Of a DNA stretch of 64,000 nucleotides, positions 23,475-33,494 are shown one piece after another (positions within the stretch are counted from its first letter, which is position 1; every line of letters begins with the position of its first letter). The stretch is from assembly GCA_963730585.1 (NCBI GenBank), contig CAVSSL010000010.1, positions 310,001 through 374,000 of the forward strand, written 5' to 3'. The notes under the pieces were generated by a model. That model made no database searches, was not told the DNA's origin, and saw only the letters and a program-made list of their open reading frames with translations. A program made the translations under genes and the position numbers. Origin of the DNA: Pedococcus_A sp963730585. GTDB lineage: Bacteria; Actinomycetota; Actinomycetes; Actinomycetales; Dermatophilaceae.

Positions 23475-25013
23475 GTGATCAGCGTCGCCGACCTCGCGGC
23501 CTCCCTCGGCGGCGGGCTGCTCGCTCTGGCGGTGGACGTGCCCGGGGCGGAGGTCGACGACCTCACCCTGGCCGAGCCGGGCCAGGGCGTCGTGGGCCAG
23601 CCGGGCGACCTCGTCCTCGGTGTGGGGCTCGACCGGGCCGAGGCCGCCACCGACCTGCTCCGCCGGGCCGCCGAGGCCGGGGCGGGCGGCGTCGTGCTCC
23701 GACGGGCGCTCGCCCGCCGGCGCACCGTGCGCGACCTCGCCCGGCGCCGGGAGGTCGCCCTGCTCGAGCTGGCCGACCACGCCTCCTGGGCGCACACGGT
23801 GTGGCTGCTGCGTGGCGTGCTGGACCGCGCGACCGCCACCGGTGCCCCCGGCCGCGTCGAGGCGCCGGTGCACGACGACCTGTTCGCCCTCGCCGACGCC
23901 ATCGCGGCGGTGGTGGACGCCCCGGTCACGATCGAGGACCCGCACTCACGGGTGCTCGCCTACTCCTCCCGGCAGGACGTCACCGACCCTGCCCGCGTGT
24001 CGACCATCGTCGGTCGCCGGGTGCCGGAGGAGGTGCTCGCCAGCCTGCGCGCCCGTGGGGTGTTCCGCCGACTGGCCAGGTCGTCCGAGCCCGTCTTCGT
24101 GCCTGCCGACCCCAGCGGCACGCTTCCCCGCCTGGTCGTGCCGGTGCGCGCGGGCGGGGAGTGGCTGGGCTCCGTGTGGGCCCTCGTGGCGGAGCGGCCC
24201 GATGCCGAGGTGGTCCGCGAGGTGAGCCGCACCGCGTCGCTGGTCGCCCTGCACCTGCTGCGGTTGCGGGCCCAGGCCGACCTCGGCCGCCGCCTCGCGG
24301 CCGACCGCCTGCGCGTCGCCCTCAGCGGCACGGCTGCGGGGGCGGAGGACTGGCTTCCCGAGGGACCGTGGCGCGTCGTCTGCCTCGGTGGCCCCGCGGA
24401 CGCCTCCCCGGAGAACCTGCTCGACCTGTGGGAGTCGGTGTGCCGACGCCACTCGTGGCACCAGCCGCTGCTCGCGACGCTCGACGGCCGCGTGTATGCC
24501 GTGCTGCGCGCCGAGGGCGCCGTGCCCGGCACCTGGGCGTGGCTGCGCTCGGTGGTCGGGGAGGCGGCCGGCGAGGGCCTGGGCCTGACGGCGGCAGCCG
24601 GCCACCCGGCACACAGCGCAGGGGAGCTCGCCCGGGCGCGGGCGGAGGCGACGGAGGCGGAGCGGTCACGGGGTGCGCTGGACGTCGCCGGCATCGAGCA
24701 GGTCTGGGCCGCCGTGACGGTGGAGCGTGCCTCCGCCGCCCTGCGCGAGGCCGCCCTGTTGGGGCCGGTCGAGGCCCTGCGCCGCCACGACGCCGAGCGG
24801 GGCACGGCCTATCTGCCCACGCTGGCCGCGTGGCTGGACCACCCGGGCGAGCCGGCGCTCGCCGCGCGGTCGCTGCACGTGCACCCCAACACGCTGCGCT
24901 ACCGGATGGGTCGGATGGCCGCCCTGCCCGAGCTCGCCGACGTCGACCTCGGCGACCCGCAGACCCGGCTGGCGCTGCGACTCCAGCTCGCCTCCCTGCC
25001 GCCGGCCCGTTAG
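23475..25013 (+). CDS. PucR-family transcriptional regulator
   Basis: 512 residues. The C-terminal PucR helix-turn-helix (HTH_30) is clear: LAARSLHVHPNTLRYRMGRM (about 473-492). A GAF-like middle (LADAIAAVVDAPVTIEDPHSRVLAYSS) and a GGDEF-like/CdaR central region precede it. The GTG start at 23475 has GGGAGGA upstream. PucR/CdaR regulators sense purine breakdown products, amino acids or sugar acids; here the divergent FAD oxidoreductase is the likely target. Extended in-frame sequence upstream of 23475 overlaps the operator and is rejected. Confidence 0.87.
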   Translation: MISVADLAASLGGGLLALAVDVPGAEVDDLTLAEPGQGVVGQPGDLVLGVGLDRAEAATDLLRRAAEAGAGGVVLRRALARRRTVRDLARRREVALLELADHASWAHTVWLLRGVLDRATATGAPGRVEAPVHDDLFALADAIAAVVDAPVTIEDPHSRVLAYSSRQDVTDPARVSTIVGRRVPEEVLASLRARGVFRRLARSSEPVFVPADPSGTLPRLVVPVRAGGEWLGSVWALVAERPDAEVVREVSRTASLVALHLLRLRAQADLGRRLAADRLRVALSGTAAGAEDWLPEGPWRVVCLGGPADASPENLLDLWESVCRRHSWHQPLLATLDGRVYAVLRAEGAVPGTWAWLRSVVGEAAGEGLGLTAAAGHPAHSAGELARARAEATEAERSRGALDVAGIEQVWAAVTVERASAALREAALLGPVEALRRHDAERGTAYLPTLAAWLDHPGEPALAARSLHVHPNTLRYRMGRMAALPELADVDLGDPQTRLALRLQLASLPPAR

Positions 25014-25134
25014 TCACGACCGACGCCGGCGTCGTCTAGCACGGTGGGCGCCTCCGCGTGGGTCGTTTCGGAAAAAGTCCTCCCGGAGGTCTTGCGCATT
25101 TCGGACAGGTGGGGGCAGACTCGTCAACCGGTAC

Positions 25135-25150
25135 TTGTAAGCGCTTTCAA
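25135..25150 (+). promoter_or_regulatory. LacI-type operator upstream of the LacI regulator
   Basis: TTGTAAGCGCTTTCAA is a near-perfect palindrome with the central CG of LacI-family boxes, 17 bases before the LacI ATG and overlapping its leader, so autoregulation is expected. I see no equal copy before the ABC operon at 26290. Confidence 0.7.
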
Positions 25151-25167
25151 CGAGGAAGGCGGACCCG

Positions 25168-26184
25168 ATGGGTTCCACGAAGCACGGTGGGCAGGGGGCG
25201 ACGATCTACTCCGTCGCCGAGCTCGCCGGCGTCTCCATCGCCTCCGTCTCCCGGGTGCTGCAGGGCTCCACCGCCGTGTCGGACGCCACCCGCGACAAGG
25301 TGCTGGCGGCCGTGGAGGAGCTCAACTACGTGCCCCTCGGCGCGGCCCGCAGCCTGGCGGTGCGCCACCACGAGGCCCACGGGCTGGTGCTCCCCGAGCT
25401 GACCGGTCCCTACTACGCCGAGCTGCTCCTGGGCTTCGAGACCCGCGCGGCCGAGCTGGGCCAGAGCGTCGTCCTCGTGCTCACCGAGGGCAAGCGCGAC
25501 CTCGCCCGCACACTGCGCCAGCTCGCGACCCGTGTCGACGGGCTGGCGGTGCTCGGCTCCGACTCCATCCCCGAGAACGTGGTGCGCGGGCTGCGCGGGT
25601 CCAAGCCGCTCATCCTCATCGCCGGTGACGCGCAGCCCGACGTCGAGGCCGTCGGCGCCGAGAACGAGGGCAGCGCGCGCGAGCTGACCACCCACCTGTT
25701 CGACCACGGCCGTCGGCGCCTGCTCTTCGTCGGCGACCCCGACACCGCGCCCGACGTGCGCGACCGCTACCGCGGCTTCGTCGCGGCCCACCGCGCCAAG
25801 CGGCGCAAGGCGGCCGAGCCGGTGCGCACCGCCTTCCGCGAGGAGGACGGCGCGGCGTTCGCCCAGCGGGTGCTCAGTGGCGAGGTCACCGCCGACGCCC
25901 TCGTCTGCGCCAACGACGAGCTCGCCCTCTCGATCATGCACACCCTCCAGGACGGCGGCCTCGACGTGCCGGGCGACATCGCCGTCGTCGGGTGGGACGA
26001 CGTCATGACCGCCCGCTACGTGCGCCCCGGCCTGACCACCGTCCGCCAGCCGGTCCGCGAGCTCGGCGCCCTCGTCGCCGAGCGGCTCCACGAGCGGGTC
26101 TCCGGCCACCGTCCGCGTGAGGGCCTCCAGGTGCTGCCCACCCAGGTGGTCCTGCGCTCCTCCTGCGGCTGCCCACCGCGCTAG
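25168..26184 (+). CDS. LacI-family transcriptional regulator
   Basis: 338 residues. N-terminal LacI helix-turn-helix: YSVAELAGVSIASVSRVLQG (about 14-33) plus the hinge ELNYVPLGAARSL. The rest is a periplasmic-binding-protein-like effector domain ending in LLPTQVVLRSSC-type residues. It stands alone 105 bp upstream of the sugar ABC/hydrolase operon on the same strand and is the obvious regulator of it; a typical operator overlaps its own leader. The effector is probably a gluco-oligosaccharide (inference). Confidence 0.9.
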   Translation: MGSTKHGGQGATIYSVAELAGVSIASVSRVLQGSTAVSDATRDKVLAAVEELNYVPLGAARSLAVRHHEAHGLVLPELTGPYYAELLLGFETRAAELGQSVVLVLTEGKRDLARTLRQLATRVDGLAVLGSDSIPENVVRGLRGSKPLILIAGDAQPDVEAVGAENEGSARELTTHLFDHGRRRLLFVGDPDTAPDVRDRYRGFVAAHRAKRRKAAEPVRTAFREEDGAAFAQRVLSGEVTADALVCANDELALSIMHTLQDGGLDVPGDIAVVGWDDVMTARYVRPGLTTVRQPVRELGALVAERLHERVSGHRPREGLQVLPTQVVLRSSCGCPPR

Positions 26185-26289
26185 CCGCGCACCCGTCCCC
26201 TTCCCCCGGTCTCGTCCCCCACCCACCCGCACCCCGCCCCTGCAAGGTCCCCCCGGACCGTTCCGTCCAACAGAGAGTGAGAACCCGTC

Positions 26290-27570
26290 ATGAGACGCAC
26301 CTCCGCGATCGTGGTCGCCACCGTGGCGACCACAGCCCTCGCCCTGTCCGCCTGCGGGCGCGACAGCGGCGCCACGGCCTCCGGCGAAAGCCAGGGCAAG
26401 GCCGTCAGCGAGGGCAAGGCCACCGGCACCATCACCGTCTGGGCGATGGGGGCCGAGGGTGAGAAGCTGCCGGCGCTGGCCAAGGACTTCGAGGCCGCGA
26501 ACCCCGGCGCGAAGGTGAACGTCACGGCGGTGCCGTGGGACTCGGCCCACGACAAGTTCGCCACCGCGATCACGGCAGGCAAGACCCCTGATGCCGCCAT
26601 GGTCGGCTCGACCTGGATGGGCGAGTTCGCCGGCCAGGACGCGCTCGACCCGCTGCCGTCGTCGATCGACACCTCGAAGTTCTTCCCCGGTGCGCAGAAG
26701 ACGGCCGAGGTGAACGGCACCACCTACGGCATCCCGTGGTACGTCGAGACCCGCCTGCTCTACTACCGCACCGACCTGGCGAAGAAGGCCGGCTTCACCG
26801 AGGCCCCCAAGACCTGGGAGGAGCTCAAGGCGATGGCCAAGGCCATGCAGACCAAGGCCGGCGCCAAGTGGGGCATCGGGCTGCAGGCCGGCGGCCAGGG
26901 CTCCTGGCAGACGCTCATGCCGTTTGCCTGGAGCAACGGTGCCGAGCTCACCAAGGACGGCGGCAAGGCCTACAACTTCGACACCCCGGAGGTGAAGGAG
27001 GCGATGGAGTACTACCAGAGCTTCTTCACCGACGGCATCTCCGACAAGGCCGCACCGAACACCCCGACCACCGAGCCGGACTTCGCCAGCGGCAAGGTCC
27101 CCATGTTCATCTCCGGCCCGTGGATGATGTCGGCTGTCGAGAAGGTCGGCGGCGAGGGCTTCAAGGACAAGTACTCCGTCGCCAAGATGCCCGAGAAGAA
27201 GACGTCCTCCTCGTTCGTGGGCGGCTCGGACTTCGTGGTCTTCAAGAACTCCAAGCAGCGCGACACCGCCTGGAAGTTCGTGGAGTTCCTGGCCGACCCC
27301 AAGACGCAGGCGAAGTGGTACCAGCAGTCGACCGACCTGCCCTCGGTGCAGTCGGCCTGGGAGGACCCCGCGATCAGCTCGGACAAGAAGCTCGCCACGT
27401 TCGGTGAGCAGCTGAAGACCGCGCAGGCGCCGCCGTCGTTCCCGACCTGGGAGCAGGTCATCACCTCCCTCGACACCGAGCTGGAGAAGGTGACGAAGAA
27501 GGGTGCCGACCCCGCCGCGGCGCTGAAGTCGGTGCAGCAGCAGGCCGAGTCCATCGGGACGGGGCAGTAG
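26290..27570 (+). CDS. Carbohydrate ABC transporter substrate-binding lipoprotein
   Basis: 426 residues, SBP_bac_1 family. Signal peptide with lipobox LSAC (Cys about 22), then a classical two-lobe binding protein: VWAMGAEGEKLPALAKDFEA, WYVETRLLYYRTD, MFISGPWMM and a C-terminal VKNSKQRDTAWKFVEFL-like segment. Lys-rich C-terminus. First gene of an operon with two permeases, a secreted hydrolase and GH3. It should deliver oligosaccharides, plausibly from the downstream glucanase, to the permease pair. Confidence 0.9.
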   Translation: MRRTSAIVVATVATTALALSACGRDSGATASGESQGKAVSEGKATGTITVWAMGAEGEKLPALAKDFEAANPGAKVNVTAVPWDSAHDKFATAITAGKTPDAAMVGSTWMGEFAGQDALDPLPSSIDTSKFFPGAQKTAEVNGTTYGIPWYVETRLLYYRTDLAKKAGFTEAPKTWEELKAMAKAMQTKAGAKWGIGLQAGGQGSWQTLMPFAWSNGAELTKDGGKAYNFDTPEVKEAMEYYQSFFTDGISDKAAPNTPTTEPDFASGKVPMFISGPWMMSAVEKVGGEGFKDKYSVAKMPEKKTSSSFVGGSDFVVFKNSKQRDTAWKFVEFLADPKTQAKWYQQSTDLPSVQSAWEDPAISSDKKLATFGEQLKTAQAPPSFPTWEQVITSLDTELEKVTKKGADPAAALKSVQQQAESIGTGQ

Positions 27571-27574
27571 GGCG

Positions 27575-28513
27575 ATGACCGCCACCACCGAGCGCGCCAC
27601 GACAGTGCGCGCTGCCTCCCGCAGGCCGGGCCACCGCTCGCGCCTGCGGGAGGGGCGGGCCGCCTGGGTCCTGGCGCTCCCGTTCTGCCTGCTCTTCCTG
27701 ACGTTCACGGCCTGGCCGGTGCTCCAGTCGCTCTTCATGAGCTTCACCGACACCCGGTCCCGTGACCTGCGGACGCCGTTCGCCGTCAACGTGGTCGGCC
27801 TCGACAACTTCACCAAGGCCCTGTCCGACCCGCTGTTCCTTCAGTCCGCCCGCAACACCGCCTACTTCGTGCTCATCGGTGTCCCACTGACGATGGTCAT
27901 CGCGCTCGCGGCGGCCGTCGCCCTCGACCGCGGCATCACCAGGCTGCGAGCCATGTTCCGGCTCGGCTTCTACCTGCCGGTCATCACCTCGGTCGTGGCG
28001 GTGGCGGTGGTTTGGCGCTTCCTGCTCGAGCGAGACAGCGGCCTGATCAACACCGCCCTCGGGTGGTTCGGCATCGACGGCCCCAACTGGCTCGGTGACC
28101 CGAACTGGTCGATGCCGGCCCTCATCATGATGGCGTCCTGGCGGAACTTCGGCACCGCCATGATCATCTTCCTCGCCGGCCTGCAGTCCGTGCCGTGGAG
28201 CCTGCACGAGGCGGCCGCCATCGACGGCGCTGGGGCCTGGAAACGCTTCCGCCACATCACCCTTCCCCTGCTGCGACCCACCATTCTCTTCGTTTCGGTG
28301 ACCACCGGCATCGGCTACCTGCAGTTCTTCGAGGAGCCGTTCGTCATGACCAACGGCGGTCCGCTCAACAGCACCGTGTCGATGTCGATGTACACCTACC
28401 GGCAGTTCGGCTTCGGCAACTACGGGTATGCCGCGGCGATCAGCTACATCATCTTCGTCGTCATCGCGGTCGTGACCGCGATCCAGTTCCGCCTCCTGCG
28501 CGAGAAGGACTGA
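27575..28513 (+). CDS. MalF-type ABC sugar permease
   Basis: 312 residues, six membrane helices. The EAA loop lies in EAAAIDGAGAWKRFRHITLPLLRP (about 211-234), which contacts the ATPase. The Arg/Ala-rich N-terminal tail (about 30 residues) is cytoplasmic. It begins five bases after the binding-protein stop, so translation is probably coupled. No ATP-binding subunit is encoded in the operon; a shared MsiK-type ATPase elsewhere is expected, as in many actinobacteria. Confidence 0.92.
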   Translation: MTATTERATTVRAASRRPGHRSRLREGRAAWVLALPFCLLFLTFTAWPVLQSLFMSFTDTRSRDLRTPFAVNVVGLDNFTKALSDPLFLQSARNTAYFVLIGVPLTMVIALAAAVALDRGITRLRAMFRLGFYLPVITSVVAVAVVWRFLLERDSGLINTALGWFGIDGPNWLGDPNWSMPALIMMASWRNFGTAMIIFLAGLQSVPWSLHEAAAIDGAGAWKRFRHITLPLLRPTILFVSVTTGIGYLQFFEEPFVMTNGGPLNSTVSMSMYTYRQFGFGNYGYAAAISYIIFVVIAVVTAIQFRLLREKD

Positions 28514-28522
28514 GGGACAACC

Positions 28523-29347
28523 ATGCTCACGAAAAGCACCGGCCGTCCGTGGCTCTACGTCGTGCTCAGCGTCTGCCTCGTCGCCGTCATGGCACCGTTC
28601 GTCTGGATGGTGCTCGGCAGCTTCAAGACCGAGGGCGAGCTGCGCCAGTCGCCCCCGACGTGGTGGCCCGAGACGACGACGCTCGACAACTACACCCAGC
28701 TGTTCTCCCGCCTCGACTTCGGCACCTACTTCACCAACTCGCTGGTCGTCGCGGTGGTCGTCACGGCCGGCAACCTGCTGTTCTGCTCGATGCTCGGCTA
28801 CGCGCTGGCGATGCTCGACTTCCCCGGGAAGCGAGCGCTGTTCGTCCTGGTGATGGGGACCCTGATGATCCCCGGCGTCGTCACGTTCGTGCCGTTGTTC
28901 GTGCTCGTCGCCAACGTCGGCCTCATCAACAGCCTGCCCGGCCTGATCCTGCCGTTCCTGGTCGCTCCGTTCGGGGTGTTCCTCATGCGGCAGTTCATCC
29001 TCGGGCTGCCCAGGGACCTCCTCGACGCGGGTCGGGTCGACGGTGCCGGAGAGCTGCGGATCTTCGCGCGGATCATCCTGCCGCTGTGCGGTCCGGCCCT
29101 GGCGACGCTCGGGATCCTGACCTTCCTCGGCAGCTGGAACAACTTCCTGTGGCCACTGGTGGTCGCGCAGACCGAGGACACCTACACCCTGCCCGTCGCC
29201 CTCGCGCTCTACTCCAAGGGCCAGAACAGCACGAACTACGGCCTGCTCCTCGCGGGCGCCACCGTCGTGCTCCTTCCCGTGCTGGCCGTCTTCCTCGCGT
29301 TCCAGCGCCGGTTCATCGAAGGCATCGCCACCACCGGCATCAAGTGA
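28523..29347 (+). CDS. MalG-type ABC sugar permease
   Basis: 274 residues, six membrane helices, with the EAA-type loop DLLDAGRVDGAGELRIFARIILP near 170-192. It pairs with the MalF-type protein nine bases upstream. The family's conserved NNFLWPLVV segment follows the loop. As with its partner, energy must come from an ATPase encoded elsewhere. Confidence 0.92.
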   Translation: MLTKSTGRPWLYVVLSVCLVAVMAPFVWMVLGSFKTEGELRQSPPTWWPETTTLDNYTQLFSRLDFGTYFTNSLVVAVVVTAGNLLFCSMLGYALAMLDFPGKRALFVLVMGTLMIPGVVTFVPLFVLVANVGLINSLPGLILPFLVAPFGVFLMRQFILGLPRDLLDAGRVDGAGELRIFARIILPLCGPALATLGILTFLGSWNNFLWPLVVAQTEDTYTLPVALALYSKGQNSTNYGLLLAGATVVLLPVLAVFLAFQRRFIEGIATTGIK

Positions 29348-29392
29348 CCGCACTCGTCCGGACCTCCTCAGCCACCTGATCGGAGCCCCTCC

Positions 29393-31009
29393 ATGCCCAG
29401 CCCCCTCACGCAGGTCCCCAGCCGCCGCCAGGTCCTCCTCGGCGGCGCGGTAGGTGCCGCGACCACCGCCATCACCCTCGGCGCGGCCCGACCGGCCGCC
29501 GCACAGCCCCTGGCCCGGAAGGCACCTGCCCTCGTGCGCTCCAGCACCGCCCCGTATGCCGTCGACGCCACCCGCCTGCGCGGCTGGGCCGCCGACACGT
29601 GGCACTCCCTGGTCCGGATGACCGACGAGAAGACGGGCCTGCCGGCCGACAACATCGACGCGTCCCTCGCGGCCGCCGACCGCAGCGGCTACACCTCGCC
29701 GACCAACATCGGTGGCCTCATGTGGAGCGCCGTCGCGGCGCGCGAGCTCGGCATCATCACCGGGGCCGAGTGCACCAAGCGTCTCGTGCAGACCCTGCGC
29801 ACCCTGCTGCGGATGGAGCACCACGAGCCGAGCGGCATGTACTACAACTGGTACGACGAGGCGACCGGCGCCAAGCTGACGGCGTTCCCCGGCAGCGGTG
29901 ACCGCATCTACCCCTTCCTCTCCAGCGTCGACAACGGCTGGCTCGGAGCCGCGCTGATGGTGGTGCGCGAGGCCGACCAGGGGGCCGCGCCGCTCGCCGA
30001 CCGGGTCTTCTCCCGCATGCGGTGGGACATGTTCTACAACCCCGACGCCCCGCGGCCGGGAGGCCTCATCCACGGCGGCTTCTACGACGACCCGCCGCCG
30101 AACCCGGACGCCACCTTCACCGGCAACCACATCGGGGTCGGCCCGGACGTCTGGTACACCAAGCACCACTACGACACCACGGTGTCGGAGACCCGGATCA
30201 CGAGCTACCTCGGCATCATCACCGGCCAGATCCCGGCGCGGCAGTACTTCGCCATGTGGCGCACCTTCCCGGCGAGCTGTGACTGGTCGTGGCACGAGAT
30301 GCAGCCGGTGGGGGAGACCCGCACCTACCTCGGCCTCGACGTCTACGAGGGCGCCTACACCTACCGCGGGATGCACATCGTCCCCGGCTGGGGCGGCTCG
30401 ATGTTCGAGGAGCTCATGCCCGACGTCTTCGTCCCCGAGGCCAGCTGGGCGCCCCGCTCCTGGGGCGTGAACCACCCGCTGCACGTACGGGCCCAGCGCG
30501 AGCACGGCCTGGTCGAGGCCGGCTACGGCTACTGGGGCTTCTCGCCGTCGAGCAACCCCGCCGGCGGCTACCGCGAGTACGGCGTCGACGCCCTCGGGCT
30601 CAACCCGGAGGGGTACTTCTCCGACCAGGAGCGGACCAACTACGACGCCGGGTTCGGCGACTGCCGCGAGGGCACCAACCCGGACCCGCGCTTCGGTGAC
30701 GGCGTCGTGACCCCCCACGCCGCGTTCCTGGCGATGATGCACGAGCCCCAGCAGGCCTACGACAACCTGGCCCGCCTCCAGGCGGCCGACTTCGGCGCCT
30801 ACGGCGAGGGCGGCTTCTTCGACGCCGTCGCGGTCGGCTCGGGCACCGTGGCCCGGCGCTATCTCTCGCTCGACCAGGCGATGATCATGGGCGCCATCGG
30901 AAACGTGCTGGGCGACAACGTGATCCGTCGTGCGTTCTCCACCCGCGCCGTCGAGCGGGCCCTCCGACCGGTGATCGGCATGGAGGAGTTCGGGGCGGGG
31001 ATCGCCTGA
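29393..31009 (+). CDS. Secreted PF10091 glucoamylase/GH144-type glycoside hydrolase
   Basis: 538 residues. A twin-arginine signal (PSRRQVLLGGAVGAATTAIT, cleavage near AAAQP) is followed by an alpha/alpha-barrel hydrolase domain: SPTNIGGLMWS, SSVDNGWLGAALMV, ETRITSYLGIITG, GWGGSMFEELMP, AGYGYWGFSPSSNP and a C-terminal FFDAVAVGSG. These match the PF10091 family, which includes GH144 endo-beta-1,2-glucanases, rather than starch-active glucoamylases. Activity on beta-1,2-glucan is inferred from family, not shown. Its stop overlaps the GH3 start (TGATG), so enzyme and beta-glucosidase are co-translated. Confidence 0.82.
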   Translation: MPSPLTQVPSRRQVLLGGAVGAATTAITLGAARPAAAQPLARKAPALVRSSTAPYAVDATRLRGWAADTWHSLVRMTDEKTGLPADNIDASLAAADRSGYTSPTNIGGLMWSAVAARELGIITGAECTKRLVQTLRTLLRMEHHEPSGMYYNWYDEATGAKLTAFPGSGDRIYPFLSSVDNGWLGAALMVVREADQGAAPLADRVFSRMRWDMFYNPDAPRPGGLIHGGFYDDPPPNPDATFTGNHIGVGPDVWYTKHHYDTTVSETRITSYLGIITGQIPARQYFAMWRTFPASCDWSWHEMQPVGETRTYLGLDVYEGAYTYRGMHIVPGWGGSMFEELMPDVFVPEASWAPRSWGVNHPLHVRAQREHGLVEAGYGYWGFSPSSNPAGGYREYGVDALGLNPEGYFSDQERTNYDAGFGDCREGTNPDPRFGDGVVTPHAAFLAMMHEPQQAYDNLARLQAADFGAYGEGGFFDAVAVGSGTVARRYLSLDQAMIMGAIGNVLGDNVIRRAFSTRAVERALRPVIGMEEFGAGIA

Positions 31010-32854
31010 TGGAGCCGGTCAAGCTCACCAGTCCCGAGGGCGTGGAGTTCCGCGACCTCAACAAGAACGGGCGGATGGATCCCTTCGAGGACCCCCGTCT
31101 CCCCGTGGAGGAGCGCGTCGACGACCTGCTCTCGCGGCTCTCCCTGCCGGAGAAGGCCGGGCTGATGTTCCAGACCGTCATCGAGGCGGGTGAGGACGGC
31201 ACGGTCCTCGAGCACCCCGGCAAGATCAGCAAGTCGCCCACCTCGGTGGTCGTGCTCGACAAGCACCTGACGCACTTCAACGTCCACGCCCTCGAGGACC
31301 CGCGCATGGCCGCCCGGTGGCACAACGCCCTCCAGGCGCTCGCCGAGCAGACGCCGCACGGCATACCGGTCACGGTCTCCACCGACCCCCGCCACGCGTT
31401 CATGGAGAACGCCGGCGCGTCGTTCGCCGCGCGCTCGTTCTCGCAGTGGCCCGAACCCCTGGGCCTCGCCGCCCTGCGCGACCCCGAGGTGGTGCACCGG
31501 TTCGCCGACGTCGCGCGCCAGGAGTACACCGCGGTCGGCATCCGCGCCGCGCTGCACCCCACCCTCGACCTCGCGACCGAGCCCCGCTGGGCGCGGCAGG
31601 CGCAGACCTTCGGCCAGGACCCCGACGTGGTCACCGAGCTGGGCGTCGCCTACCTCAAGGGGTTCCAGAAGGGTGAGCTCGGCCCGGACAGTGTGGCCTG
31701 CACGAGCAAGCACTTCCCCGGAGGCGGTCCGCAGAAGGACGGCGAGGACGCGCACTTCCCCTACGGCCGCGAGCAGGTCTACCCCGGTGGGCGTTTCGGT
31801 GACCACCTCAAGCCCTTCCCGCCGATCATCGAGGCGGGCACGGCGGGGATCATGCCCTACTACGGCATGCCGGTCGGGCTCGAGATCGACGGCGAGAAGA
31901 TCGAGGAGGTCGGCTTCGGCTACAACCGCCAGGTCGTCACCGGCCTGCTGCGCGAGAAGCTCGGCTACGACGGCGTGGTCGTCACCGACTGGGAGCTCGT
32001 CAACGACAACCACGTCGGCGACCAGGTGCTCCCCGCGCGCGCGTGGGGCGTCGAGCACCTCGACCCGCACGGCCGCATGGAGCTGATCCTGCACGCCGGT
32101 GCCGACCAGTTCGGGGGCGAGGAGTGCGTCGACATCCTGCTCGACCTCGTCGCGCAGGGCCGGGTGACCGAGGAGCGCATCGACGAGTCGGCGCGCCGCA
32201 TCCTGGCCGTGAAGTTCCGCCTCGGCCTCTTCGACAACCCCTACGTCGACGAGGACCTCGCCGCCGAGACCGTGGGGCGCCAGGACTTTCGCGACGAGGG
32301 GTATGCCGCGCAGGCCGCGTCGGTCACGGTGCTCCAGAACGGTGGTGCCCACCTCCCGGTGCTGCCGCTCCAGCGTGGCCGCCGGGTCTACGCCGAGAAC
32401 GTCTCGCCCGAGGCGCTCGCCCGGCTCGGCACGCCCGTCGACCGCCCTGAGGACGCCGACGTGGCGGTCGTGCGGCTCCTGGCGCCGTTCGAGCCGCGCT
32501 CGGACCTGTTCCTGGAGTCGTGGTTCCACCAGGGGTCGCTGGACTTCCCGCCCGGGCTCGTCGCCCGGCTGGCCCGCATCGCCGCGTGCTGCCCGCTCGT
32601 GGTCGACGTCGTGCTCGACCGCCCGGCCGTGCTCACCCCGCTGCTGCCGATCGCCTCGGCGCGTCGTGGGCAGCTACGGGACCTGCGACGACGCGCTCGT
32701 CGACGCCCTCACCGGTGCCGTCGAGCCCCGCGGGCGGCTGCCGTTCGACCTGCCCCGGTCCATGGAACAGGTGCGCCGGCACGGTGAGGACGTGCCCGGC
32801 TACGACGACCCGCTGTTCCGGTGTGGTGACGGACGGGGTCTCCAACCAGCATGA
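31009..32854 (+). CDS. Glycoside hydrolase family 3 beta-glucosidase-type enzyme (frameshift near 32665)
   Basis: GH3 enzyme of about 610 residues. Opening motif FRDLNKNGRMDPFEDPRLPVEERVDDL; the catalytic nucleophile is Asp327 in VVVTDWEL; KHFPGGGPQKDGEDAHFPYG is the conserved KH loop. No signal peptide: cytoplasmic, acting on imported oligosaccharides. The frame breaks near 32665, where one extra base turns LPIASA(V)GSYGT into ARRGQLRDL; the true C-terminus (DALTGAVEPRGRLPFDLPRS...) continues in the next frame to 32854. Together with the GH144-type enzyme and ABC importer it forms a glucan-degradation set. Confidence 0.85.
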
Positions 32855-32898
32855 TGTGACCACCACACGCGCATACCCCCGGGCGTGTGCCCCCGATC

Positions 32899-32942
32899 CA
32901 CCAGGCCCCGGCTGACTCCCCCCTGATCGCCGGGGCCTGGTG
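32899..32942. terminator. Bidirectional terminator between GH3 and MarR genes
   Basis: CACCAGGCCCCGG (32899-32911) pairs perfectly with CCGGGGCCTGGTG (32930-32942) between convergent genes. Confidence 0.75.
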
Positions 32943-32984
32943 TCGTGGAGAGGCCGCCCAGCCTGCTTCCAGCCTGGCTCGGGA

Positions 32985-33437
32985 CTAGCGAGCCCCAGCC
33001 GGCAGCGCCGCCAGCGCGGTGACGAGCGGGGCGAGCTCGGGCAGCTCGGCCGCCCCCTGCAGCGCCGACTCGAGCACGCGGTCGTGGGTCGGGCGGGCAC
33101 GGTCGAGAAGCGTCGACCCGGCCGGCGTGAGCTCGGTGTAGATCCCGCGGCGGTCGTCCTCGCAGAGGATGCGGCGCAGCAGGCCGCGGTCCTCGAGGCG
33201 GTTGACCAGCCGCGTCGTCGCGCTGCTGCTCAGGGCGGCGGCGCGCGCCAGCTGCGCCATGCGCATGTGCCACCCGTCCTGGCGCGAGAGGGCGTCCAGG
33301 ACGGTGTACTCCACCACGGAGAGGTCGTGCTGGCCCTGCAGCTCCCGTTCGAGGGCCGTCTCGATGAGCCCGTGCAGGGCGGCGAGGGTGCGCCACCCGG
33401 AGGCGCGGACCTCGACGGCGTCGTCGGCGATTCCCAC
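32985..33437 (-). CDS. MarR-family transcriptional regulator
   Basis: 150 residues, winged-helix MarR fold: MRMAQLARAAALSSSATTRLVNRLEDRGLL (HTH and recognition helix) and the wing DDRRGIYTELTPAG. GTG at 33437 is chosen because AGGAG lies eight bases upstream on the minus strand; a longer in-frame start at 33500 would run through the operator. Divergent from an MFS exporter, which is the standard arrangement for a drug- or aromatic-responsive repressor and its pump. Confidence 0.9.
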   Translation of the reverse strand: MGIADDAVEVRASGWRTLAALHGLIETALERELQGQHDLSVVEYTVLDALSRQDGWHMRMAQLARAAALSSSATTRLVNRLEDRGLLRRILCEDDRRGIYTELTPAGSTLLDRARPTHDRVLESALQGAAELPELAPLVTALAALPAGAR

Positions 33438-33494
33438 GGCTGGTCTCCTCCCGGGGCCGGTGACTGATCGGCGTGAGCACACAGCATACCGCTT

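Noticed and set aside
28238..28255. GGAAACGCTTCC, a LacI-box-like palindrome
   Set aside because: It lies inside the MalF-type permease coding sequence at the EAA loop; position and conserved residues explain it.
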